Assembly (NCBI GenBank): GCA_009193035.1
Contig: SWDT01000186.1
Span: 186,001-250,000 of the forward strand
Length of the DNA: 64,000 nucleotides
Source of the DNA: Halicephalobus mephisto
Lineage: Eukaryota; Nematoda; Chromadorea; Rhabditida; Panagrolaimidae
Direction: 5' to 3'
In this document: positions 1 to 8,352 of the stretch, piece by piece
Numbering within the stretch: the first letter of the stretch is position 1
How the letters are laid out: every line of letters begins with the position of its first letter
Position numbers and translations under genes: made by a program
The notes under the pieces: generated by a model
Told to the model about the DNA's origin: nothing
What the model saw: the letters and a program-made list of their open reading frames with translations, nothing else
Database searches by the model: none

Positions 1-372
1 AAATAAATTTTTAAAAATTAAAGAAATTAAAAAATAAATTCTAAAAAATTAAAAGAGTTAAAAAATAAATTTTTAAAAATTAAAAGAATTAAAAAATTAA
101 TTTTAAGAAATTCTTAAAGTTCAAAGACTAAATTAAATTGCAAAGGGAAATCGATCCACTTTCCATTTTGGTATCCTGCCCGAGGGATTCTTTTTGAAAC
201 TTTCGCTGCCATGAACGGTGTCTTCTCTCGAGAAAGTGAAAAGCACCCCGAAGACGGCTGACAGGTACTATTCTGGATGACCTAGATCGTCGTCTGTGCT
301 TCTCCATAATTGGGGCATCACTGCAGAAAGATAAACTGTCCGGGATTCACTTTTGTTTTCATTTCACTCAGA
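1..372. repeat. AT-rich low-complexity spacer upstream of C6 gene
   Basis: The first ~115 bases are near-repeats of an A/T unit (AAATTAAAAAATAAATTTT-like) recurring about every 30 bases. From 120 to 372 the composition is more balanced and leads into the C6-domain gene. I see no coding potential here and treat it as the 5' flank. Confidence 0.6.
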
Positions 373-1067
373 ATGTCGGCTTTGATAACGTTGCTTTCGT
401 TGGCGAATGTGCAGTTGGGGTTGACATGTATCGCCACGACGACTGCCGTCACAACCACGACCACGCCATGTAAGTTGTCCATATTCAGGTCCGTCACGCT
501 GAGAGGAGTGATATGAGGGGTCACATGTCTGGGTGGAAATTGTTTTTGGTCTTAGCACGAAAATCTTCAAAAAACGTAAAAACTCAAAAAATCTTCATTT
601 TTCCAAGTTTTTTTTTATTTTTTTGATTAATAAAGGTGTTTTCAGTGTGTTGCGCCCCGCTCTCGACCAGCAACCCTCCCAGAGTCACCGCACCCTCAGG
701 GACCCCCGGAGGCGAACTCGACGAATGCGCCGTTCTTCGACGAATTCAACGAGGAGAATGTCCAACAACTGCTGAAATCGTCTGTTCATCAGCCCGTGGA
801 ATGCAAGTAGACCAAGTTATCCTCCAATTCCTCAACGGAGATACTGTAGTCGCTTCTGCCGAAGGCACAACCAGAGCCACCGCAACAATCACCTGTACCG
901 CCGACGGATATCAGGTCACGGACGACAACGGAGATCTAGTCGCATTTACTTCGGTTTCATGCACCCAAAACACCGTAGCAGGACCCGATTTCACAGATTA
1001 CTACGCCGATGGAGTAAGCAAGTATTACCACAAATACAACAAGAAATACAACAATTACTATAGTTAA
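373..1067 (+). CDS. Secreted C6-domain protein (nematode C6/DUF281 family)
   Basis: Two exons, 373-469 and 646-1067, joined in phase 1 (donor GTAAGT at 470, acceptor TTTTCAG at 639-645), give 172 residues. The N-terminus MSALITLLSLANVQLG is a short signal peptide. A Thr-rich linker (TTTAVTTTTTP) follows, then a Cys-Cys pair and the Cys-spaced domain with CPTTAEIVC, ATITC and SVSC segments. That arrangement is typical of the nematode C6 domain, a family of secreted or surface proteins of unknown function. The tail is rich in Tyr, Lys and Asn (DYYADGVSKYYHKYNKKYN), suggesting a sticky extracellular C-terminus. The start is the first ATG before the hydrophobic stretch. Family assignment is from Cys pattern and architecture; function is unknown. 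Confidence 0.8.
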
Positions 1068-1554
1068 ACCGTCCGTTGAAGTCCAAAGAATCGAATATTC
1101 GGTGTAATTAATACTAATAAGCACAGGTAATAAAGTTGTTGAAAATGTAGACATATATAAATATAAATAAACATACTGTTGTGACTTGTAGGGGAAACAG
1201 GAAGAGGTACTTGAGTCTTTATTAGGACGTGCAAGTCAGAATCCTCCATATATCTGTATATATTAAACGTTAACATAACGAGATAAACTTCATAGGACTA
1301 CGACGATTGTATTGAAACTATATAATCAAGAAGCGCCTCCCCAAATCTTATTACATATATATACAAGTGCTCCATGATTACTCGTAATTGAACGCATTCG
1401 ATTATACTGACTGAATGTATGAAACCTAAAATGAACATGCGATCATAACTCTTTATTTTTGTTTTCAGTTCCTATGTAGAAAAATAAATATAATCAATTA
1501 CGCTTAATTACAAGTAATTGTGGATCACCTGTGAACATACATATACATACACAT

Positions 1555-1563
1555 CTATATACA

Positions 1564-1595
<32 letters not shown>

Positions 1596-1649
1596 GATAC
1601 ATACATACATACATACATACATACATGCATACATACATACATACATGCA

Positions 1650-1680
<31 letters not shown>
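1555..1680 (+). repeat. (TACA)n microsatellite
   Basis: About 30 tandem copies of the tetranucleotide TACA/CATA run from 1555 to 1680. A few TAGA and TGCA variants break the array. It makes spurious Tyr/Thr/His and Met/Tyr/Val/Cys reading frames on the two strands. Confidence 0.95.
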
Positions 1681-1683
<3 letters not shown>

Positions 1684-2138
1684 AACCAAATTTTATTTTA
1701 AAAGATAACATTCCCCAGAATCTAGAAGATGGTTTTAGGATTTTATGAAAACTTTTAGAATCTCCTAGAATTCAACATGAAGTTTTGGAATCTTCCAGAA
1801 TGTAGTGAAAATTTGTGGAATGATCTAAAACTAATGATTTTTAAAATTTCTAACAAATTCAAAAAATACGTGTTGAGACAATTTCGCATAGAAATCATTT
1901 TTTTGTTTATCAAATTAAGATTTCGTAAAAACTGTTAGATTATTCTAGAATCCAGTAGAATGTTCTGAAATTTTCGAGGATCTTCTGGAGCTGGTTATGC
2001 GACATTTATGTTCTAATTTTAGAATTAGAATTTAAAAAAATATTTAAATACGGTAATAAAGCCTGTAGATTCTGAATCTAAAATTAGAATCAAAAATAAA
2101 ATTTCAGAATTTAGGAATCTGAAGACTAACTCTGGATT

Positions 2139-2474
2139 TTAAAAATCTTTTTCTTCAATGTTTGTCTTGCCTATCGCAAGGTCCGCTTTACAATATCAAA
2201 CGGTACAATTACAAATACAAGATACTAGGAAACTAAACGCCTAATATTTCCTTGCGGCATCGTAACGTGATATTCACTGATGCGACGTCCTTTCTGTTGA
2301 CCGGCTTGTCGCAGGAGCCTGTCGTCTGGACTGATCCGAATTCTTCCATCGATTGTGAGTTTCTTCTCTTCGGTGGCTGGGTTGTCTACATTTGGCAACA
2401 TCCAGTGCCTTCGATCAGGAATCGAATCTGGGTCTCGTAACTTCCCAGCTACGTATACTAACCACTATACTATC
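2139..2474 (-). mobile_element. tRNA-Asp-derived SINE with 18-bp target-site duplication
   Basis: An 18-bp direct repeat GAAGACTAACTCTGGATT lies exactly at 2121-2138 and 2475-2492. On the minus strand the insert begins with a tRNA-like head (2479 to 2408). Its first 25 bases match a tRNA-Asp 5' half, with an intact A box (TAGTGGTTAGTA). A B-box-like GATTCGATTCC follows. A non-tRNA body of ~270 bp ends in an A-rich minus-strand tail near 2139-2155. This is the classic SINE order: pol III head, body, A-rich tail, target duplication. The perfect duplication argues for a recent insertion. Confidence 0.8.
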
Positions 2475-2479
2475 GAAGA
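2408..2479 (-). pseudogene. tRNA-Asp-like pseudogene (SINE head)
   Basis: The 72-nt minus-strand segment can pair a 7-bp acceptor stem (TCTTCGA with TCGAAGG, one U-G). It keeps tRNA-Asp positions 8-25. The anticodon arm is one base too long and has no readable GUC anticodon. The T stem has mismatches. It is therefore not a functional tRNA but the promoter-bearing head of the SINE. Confidence 0.75.
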
Positions 2480-2917
2480 CTAACTCTGGATTCAAAGGAT
2501 ATATAAAATTCTACATCACAACTTTATTAAAAAACAAAAACGTACCTAAAACGGCTTTTAAAATACTATATAACAGATGTAAAGTTATTTAAAATTATTT
2601 TCTGTTTATTTTTAAAACTCTAAAAATTTAAAATATTCGGGACAGAAATGTGACGTCACGTTTGGAACTTCCTAAAATCCTAAAAGATCCTTAAATAAAA
2701 CTTTGATTCCTATGACTTTGCATTTGAACAATTTCATCGTAATTTTTATTTTTTAGAATAATAAAATAATATAATAATAAAGTAAATTAGATTTGGGTAT
2801 GTCTGAATCCATATATGAAAATTTAAATTCTTTTTCAAACTCCTGAAACGAAAAAAATTCGGAACTCTTTCGGTTTTTGTTTTTTTCATTTTTCGGGTTT
2901 TTTCCTACTTTTTCCTG

Positions 2918-4360
2918 ATGGATATCAACCTTGAGGATCTCATTACCGGAATCTCTATCCACCCAAGGAAGCCGAATCTATTGGCAGTGGGCATCGGCAG
3001 CAATGTCGCCTTCCTGGAGCACGAGACGAAGAAGAACTCGATTTTCCAAGTCCGGTCCATCGAGATCGGCAACTTCGCGAAGGACCTGACTTTTTCGCCT
3101 GATGGTGAGCAGGTGTGTTGTGTTACTTCTGAACGTGAAATGAGGATCTTTGATGCTGAGTTGAATTTCAAAAGAAGGTACAAATTTGATGAAGATGCTT
3201 TTTCCATCGGGCAACCTGTCATCAATGGAACCAAAAATCACATTGGAATCGATGTTCTTGTTGGATTTGACTCTGGAAAGGTTTGCTGTTATTTGTTGTT
3301 TGTTTTTGATATATGAAGTTTAATTATTTCAGCTTTACGGTTACGATACTCGAGCGAACAGCACTCAACCGGCGATCAAACTCGAAAATCATTCCAATTC
3401 CGTCAACGTCATTAAAGCGGCTGATTGGTGGGGATGTGTCACTGTTGCGGACGATGGATTCATTGTTATGAACGACTTCCGGAATAAGAATTCAAAGAAA
3501 TCCGAATACGGAATCTTGGAAGGCTTGCCCAGGGATATCTGCATTTGTCCATTGTAAATTTGCATTTTTTTATTTCTCTAATTTTATTTTCCAGCTCTAA
3601 GAAGACGGTCGTATGCACTTATGAGTCGGTCTACGTTTTCCACTCCTATGATTTGGAGTCTGGACCGATCTTGAAAACTGGACCCGCTTTTGCAAACAAG
3701 ATGCCAGCGGCAGCTTTGAACCTGTCGACGCATGAACATCCCGATCTCTTTGGAATCAGCTATGTGGATGCCCCGTATATTACTCTTCTAGATACTGCTC
3801 GTCATATGTGGACTCGTCGTTACGGCACTAAACGTATTGGCATTGACCTGTTTGCTTTTCCTGATCGCAAAACTCATGGATACGTTTACTTCAGTGGAGA
3901 GGACAGCTACTTCTGCGTTAGGAAGATGGATGATGTTCGTGAAAACTGCGACCAAGTTCTGAACTTGAAACTGAAGAACAACGCCAGAACTGAGCCGAAA
4001 ACAAAGCACATTATGGACTTTTCTGGATTAGTGGATGATGCAGAAGGTAAAGAAGTCGGTGAAGACGCAGAAGACGTCGAGGGTGAGGATTCTTATGGGA
4101 TGCTCGAAGGCTCGGAAGACATGTACGAAGAAATTGAGTATGTAGAAGACGAAGCTGAAGATTTAACTGACGATGAAGAAGAAACAATTCCTCTGCCAGC
4201 GAAGAAAGCTAAATCCAATGGAGTTGAAGTGAACGGGAAGAAAAAAGTTGTCAAGAAAACTATTGTAGAAGCTAGTAGTGATGAAGAAGTAACTGAACAG
4301 GAGGACGATGAAATGGAAGATATTGATTTCGAAGTTGAAAGTGATGAAGAATCACTTTGA
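2918..4360 (+). CDS. WD-repeat protein with acidic tail, WDR55/JIP5-like
   Basis: Exons 2918-3280, 3333-3553 and 3595-4360 join in frame to 449 residues. Residues 1-330 carry WD40-like blades: ITGISIHP, DLTFSPDGEQVCCVTSEREMRIFD, and NVIKAADWWGCVTVADDGFIVMND. From ~residue 350 the chain turns into a long Asp/Glu-rich tail with KKAK and KKKVVKK patches and ends DEESL. A single short beta-propeller plus acidic C-terminus matches WDR55/JIP5, a nucleolar protein linked to rRNA processing. The blades are divergent, so the ortholog call is tentative. It is the first gene of a likely operon; ZNHIT2-like and MRPL21 genes follow at 152 and 131 bp. Start chosen as the first ATG after an AT-rich leader, giving a frame open through all exons. 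Confidence 0.7.
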
Positions 4361-4505
4361 ATTTGTTAATATGCATATTTTGTTGAATTTGTTAATTTTG
4401 ACCCTGTGCTATTGGAAATAACCGGTTTAGGCTTTAGTTTTCATAATTGACGAGGTTTAAGACCTTGATTATCTTTTAATTTTAATTTTTTGTTGAAAAT
4501 TTTTG

Positions 4506-4512
4506 TTTTCAG
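4506..4512 (+). promoter_or_regulatory. Trans-splice-type acceptor before second operon gene
   Basis: TTTTCAG lies immediately 5' of the ATG at 4513, and no upstream donor or exon fits. In an operon this would be the spliced-leader acceptor, giving essentially no 5' UTR. Confidence 0.65.
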
Positions 4513-5409
4513 ATGTCGAAATTATGCGATGATGATGATATTTCTGTAAATATGCCTTCAAGTTGTGAATTTTGTTTATTTGCTACAAAGAAACTATATT
4601 GCTGTCCTAAATGCTCAAAATTTTATTGTTCGTTGAAATGCTACAAAGGTCGACAGCATAATGCTTGTTCTGAGAAATTTTACAAAGAGCAGATTGAATT
4701 AAAAACTGGAGAGAAGATGGATGAGGTGAGTAGTTGGTGGTTTTTAGGAAAATATGGGTTTTATTAATATAGACATAGGTGGGTTATTTGGGTGTTGTGG
4801 TTTTTGAGATGTTTAATGATGGTTTCATATATGAAAGTTAATTCTAAAAGGTTCTATATCCTGTGGAACCCTGATTTGGGAGTTTATGGATCTATCTAAG
4901 AGAGATATTTTTAAAGTATTTATTTTGAAACCACTACCGCGCGAAATTTAAATTACTTTAGAAACGACTAGAAATTTGTCGAGATTTTTATAGTAGTGGT
5001 ATTTTAGGAATCTAAAATTGATGAGAATTTAAAATCGGCGAAATCATTTGAAGATTATATGGAAAAAGTAAAAGAACAAGATACTAAGAGAACAGAAGAA
5101 GAAAAAAATCCTCAGATTGAGGTTGATGAAGATGAAGAAGTTTTATTTGATTCTGATGAAGAGCCGGAATATTTGTCGAAAATTGTAGAACAAAGTTTGG
5201 ATGATTATAATAAGGCTGATTTGGAGGAAATTAATATGAAACTGATGAAAGCAGGTATTGGAAGTTTACTCGGTGATGATGATGAACAAATGGAAAAGTT
5301 GTATAATCTCCTAACGGATGAGGAAAAGAAGACGTTTACGAAACTGACAGAAGCTATTCATTATGATGAAGTTGGAATTAGTAAAAGTTGTTTTAAAAAG
5401 AAAAGTTAA
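4513..5409 (+). CDS. HIT-type zinc finger protein, ZNHIT2-like
   Basis: Exons 4513-4725 and 5008-5409 join in phase 0 to 204 residues. Residues 17-50 form a zf-HIT module: CEFC, CCPKC, YCSLKCYK, then the His and Cys of HNAC. CSEKFYKEQIEL follows, as in ZNHIT2 proteins. The middle is acidic (EVDEDEEVLFDSDEEPE) and the end carries LLTDEEKKTFTKL, also ZNHIT2-like. Human ZNHIT2 works with the R2TP chaperone and U5 snRNP assembly; that role is inferred here by family only. The protein is shorter than vertebrate ZNHIT2. It is the second gene of the operon, with a trans-splice-like acceptor touching its ATG. The 282-bp intron carries a TTTCATATATGAAA-type dispersed repeat. Confidence 0.75.
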
Positions 5410-5533
5410 TAATTGTTGAATTTTAATTTCTTACGGGTGTTTTTAAAGATTTTGGATATTTGGGTACTGTATTGTGGAAGTGTTTGAATCGCTAAAGTTA
5501 TTTTTTAAAATTGTTTTTAATTTTTATTTGTTA

Positions 5534-5540
5534 ATTTTAG
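5534..5540 (+). promoter_or_regulatory. Trans-splice-type acceptor before third operon gene
   Basis: ATTTTAG abuts the ATG at 5541 of the MRPL21 gene, 131 bp after the upstream stop. The spacing and the acceptor touching the start codon fit SL-dependent resolution of a polycistronic transcript. Confidence 0.6.
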
Positions 5541-6532
5541 ATGCTGACAAGATTGACTCCGAATTTGTCTGGTTTTTTTAGAAAATGCCTTTCATCAACA
5601 GCAACTGCTTCGAATATTGATGAATCTCGTGTTGTGGATACTGTAGAACGACAAGCATTTGTGAAAGAAAAAATTAAAGAAGCCATAACGTCGAAGGAGG
5701 ATAATCGGTTATTTGCTGTTGTTTTTGCTCATAATCGACAATTTAAAGTTAGTCAAAATGATTTGATTCAACTTCATCATAATTCTTTTGTGGATATTGG
5801 ACAGAAGATTCAACTTGAAAAGGTTGGTTTGATAGATAAGTGGAAATTTATTAAACAAATGCAAAAAACGGGTTTTCGATAAGGTTTATTTGGGATTAGA
5901 TGTAGTTTTTTGAATATTTGTGAATTAATTCATAATTATTAATTTCACAGGATAGAAACTTACCTTAATCCGGAAGTTTATAAATCCATCTGGGAAAATG
6001 TAGTAAAATGTTCATGACGAAACACTTGCAGATAATCAGGATTTTAAGCTGGTTTTATTTGCAAAGATTTAGAAATCCATCTTAAGAGAATTTCACGAAA
6101 TTTTGCATTTATGATTTTTGTAATATGTGGTTATGAAATATTCACGAAAAACTCCAGTTGTAGGCTACTTTTATTTTCAAAATGCTCTGGAAATTGACGT
6201 TGAGACAATTTTGTCGGAATTTATGACTAATATTTACAATAGTGATGTATTATTTGTTTCAGGTTTTGCTAGTTGGAGGGAAAGATTTTACTCTTTTTGG
6301 AAGACCGACTCTTGATCCTCAGTATGTCAAGGTTTATGCTACTGTGGTTGAGAAAACTACAACTTCGCCTGAATTGTTCTACCTCAGAGTGTCTGGAAAG
6401 AAAGTTAGATCCATGAGATGTAAGAATTTTGTTTATTAAATTGTATATCCCGTTATTTTAGGGCTAAGCCATGAACTCACTGTTCTGCGAGTGAATGAGA
6501 TTCAAGTTGATCCCAAAGTTTTAGGAAGTTAG
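5541..6532 (+). CDS. mrpl-21: Mitochondrial large ribosomal subunit protein bL21m
   Basis: Exons 5541-5822, 6263-6419 and 6462-6532 give 169 residues. The N-terminus MLTRLTPNLSGFFRKCLSS is a basic amphipathic mitochondrial presequence. The core has LFAVVFAHNRQFKVSQNDLI and, across the exon 1/2 junction, LEKVLLVGGKDFTLFGRP. Both are hallmark bL21 segments, and VKVYATVVEKTT follows. The last exon adds WLSHELTVLRVNEIQVDPK, the metazoan L21m C-terminus. The frame must leave exon 2 at 6419 (donor GTAAGA); the in-frame stop 15 bases later in the intron makes a naive ORF look truncated. It works in the mitoribosome. It is the third gene of the operon. Confidence 0.92.
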
Positions 6533-6556
6533 ATTTGTTGAATGTTGTGGTTTTTA

Positions 6557-7672
6557 TTACAGAATGAAACTAGGTATGATTCTTCGGTAGATGACTCGTC
6601 GTTTAGCTAATCTGGAAGATTCTTCTTTTTTACAGTGATCGAAACAGGAATCTTGATCACAACAGTATTTTTCGATGATGGTTTTTGAAGTGCAGCCGTC
6701 GATGCAGCATTGGTAGGATGCTCGGCGGAGGAGGGAATAAGTAGTTGTATTTGGATGAGCTGGAAGTTTTTTATTACTGTAGGTTTAGAAAGTTTTCTAA
6801 GAAGATGGAAATTTTAAATGTTTGTGGAAAAAAAATTTGGTAATGGTTTTACTGGAGAATTTTGTAGTTTTTTGATTGGGAATGTTGTATTAGGAAATGT
6901 AAAAGGTTTTTTGGATTACGAAGAGAAAAGGGTACATGGTATGTGATGTATGGGTATGTAAACATGGTTCTGATTTACCAAATATATTGTATTTTATGTA
7001 TGGGTATGTAAACGTGGTTCTGATTTACCAAATATATTGTATTTCATATATGGGGTACAGTAAGTAGGATATCGATGTATTGTGTTTACTGTATCGATAT
7101 ATAAGCAATTCTTCAGAAATCAATTTTTTCATTAATACGATTTTAAAAAATTTGTTTTAAAGTACTTTTCTAAAAATTAAAAATTCTTTTTCATTAATAC
7201 GATTTTAAAAAATTTCTATCCTTTTATAACAATTTAAATTTTTTGTATTAATATACTTTTAAAAGTTTCTTTATAATTTCGTAAAAATTTTAATTTTTAG
7301 TTTTTAAAATAATTATTTATTTTTTAACAAAAATACCTTCGTAAAAATTTTAATTTTTAGTTTTTGAATAACTATTTATTTTTTGACAAAAGTACCTTTG
7401 TAAAAATTAAAATTTTTAATTTTTTAAATAATTATTAATTTTTCAACAAAAGCATTTTCGTAAAAATTAAAATTCTTAATTTTTTTAAGTATTTATTTTT
7501 GAACAAAAGTACCTTCGTAAATTTCGTCCTTGAAGCAAGGGCTGCTGAATTCGGGACGACTGCTTCGACGACAAGTTTCTTTTATAAAAAGTTGGAATTT
7601 TGAATGACATTCATTTTCAGTTCTGCTACAGTATACAATTGAAATTAATATAAAAAATAAAACAAACTTCAT
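6557..7672 (-). CDS. Insulin-like peptide precursor (two exons)
   Basis: Exon 1 is 7672-7513 and exon 2 is 6759-6557 on the minus strand. The join is phase 1 with donor GTACTT and acceptor CTTCCAG, giving 120 residues. MKFVLFFILISIVYCS is a signal peptide. The B-chain-like segment CHSKFQLFIKETC has exactly the 11-residue Cys spacing of insulin B chains. RR then precedes ASYQCCIDGCTSKTIIEKYC, an A-chain-like CC-x3-C-x9-C motif, one residue longer than the usual x8. Extra cysteines occur in both domains, as in many nematode insulins. A second basic site (KRR) and a 13-residue tail follow the A domain. Both exons are short and the 753-bp intron is full of tandem repeats, which hides the gene. 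Assignment rests on signal peptide, Cys pattern and processing sites; a different cysteine-rich secreted peptide is the alternative. Confidence 0.65.
6946..7045. repeat. 50-bp tandem duplication in insulin-like gene intron
   Basis: Two adjacent 50-bp units (6946-6995 and 6996-7045) share GTAAACATGGTTCTGATTTA and the following ACCAAATATATTGTATTT with only a few changes. They sit inside the insulin-like gene intron. Confidence 0.9.
7275..7522. repeat. ~60-bp tandem repeat array abutting an exon
   Basis: Four degenerate ~60-bp units share TTCGTAAAAATTTTAATTTTT and ACAAAAGTACC. The last one runs into the 3' end of exon 1 of the insulin-like gene. Read on the minus strand, most unit joins repeat an ACGAAGGTACTTTTGTT-like segment that matches the real exon/intron boundary. 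Confidence 0.8.
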
Positions 7673-8352
7673 TGTGAAAATAAATTTTTATTTTTTAAAA
7701 GCAACTGAAATTTTGGTTTTTAGCTTTCGGAATTGTCCGGAGGCGTTCCCTCAGGCTTGAATTTTTTTTGGGACTTAATGTCAACATCAATTTGATTTTA
7801 AAGGTTTTCTTTTGGAGCTAATCATACTATTTTTAAAAAAGAAACATGATTTTGGAAATGACACGGATTTTAGGATTAGCTAAAAAAATTAAAAATTTTC
7901 AGAATTGTAGAAATTAGAAAAAATTAAAAATTTTCGGAATTGTAAAAATTAGAAAAAATTAAAAATTTTCGGAATTGCAGAAATTCGAAAATTTTAAAGA
8001 TTTTTATTCAATTTTCTGAAGATGTAGGAAATGTTAGAAAAATTCTGAAATCTATGAAAATTAGTTAAATCTAAAAAGTGAAATAAATTTTTGTTCAAAA
8101 ATATTTCAAAAAAAAGTTTTATTTAAAAATATTTTTAAAAAAAGTTTTTATTCAAAAATAAGTTTTATTCAAAAATATTTTTAAAAATTAATTTTTGTTC
8201 AAAAATATTTAAAAAAAGTTTTTATTCAAAAATATTTCAAAAAATTAATTTTTATTCAAAAATATTTCAAAAATAAGTTTTATTCAAAAATATTTTTAAA
8301 GATTAATTTTTGTTCAAAAATATTTTTAAAAAAGTTTTTATTCAAAAATATT
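7673..8352. repeat. Spacer with ~30-bp TTCAAAAATATTT tandem repeats
   Basis: Upstream of the insulin-like gene the sequence is AT-rich, with three copies of AATTAAAAATTTTCGGAATTG-like units (7880-7985). From about 8090 there is a tandem array of TTTTATTCAAAAATATTTCAAAAA units that reaches and supplies the stop region of the F-box gene. No gene is seen. Confidence 0.75.

Larger units (their letters stand above)
1068..2917. other. Gene-free spacer with microsatellite and SINE
   Basis: This spacer between the C6 gene and the WD-repeat operon holds a TACA microsatellite (1555-1680) and a tRNA-derived SINE (2139-2474). From 1720 to 2110 there is degenerate AT-rich sequence with recurrent AGAATCT/CTAGAA motifs, resembling old repeat. 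I see no protein gene on either strand. Confidence 0.6.

Noticed and set aside
1508..1748. Open frames on both strands rich in Tyr/Thr/His and Met/Tyr/Val/Cys
   Set aside because: They are produced by the TACA microsatellite and have no other coding support.
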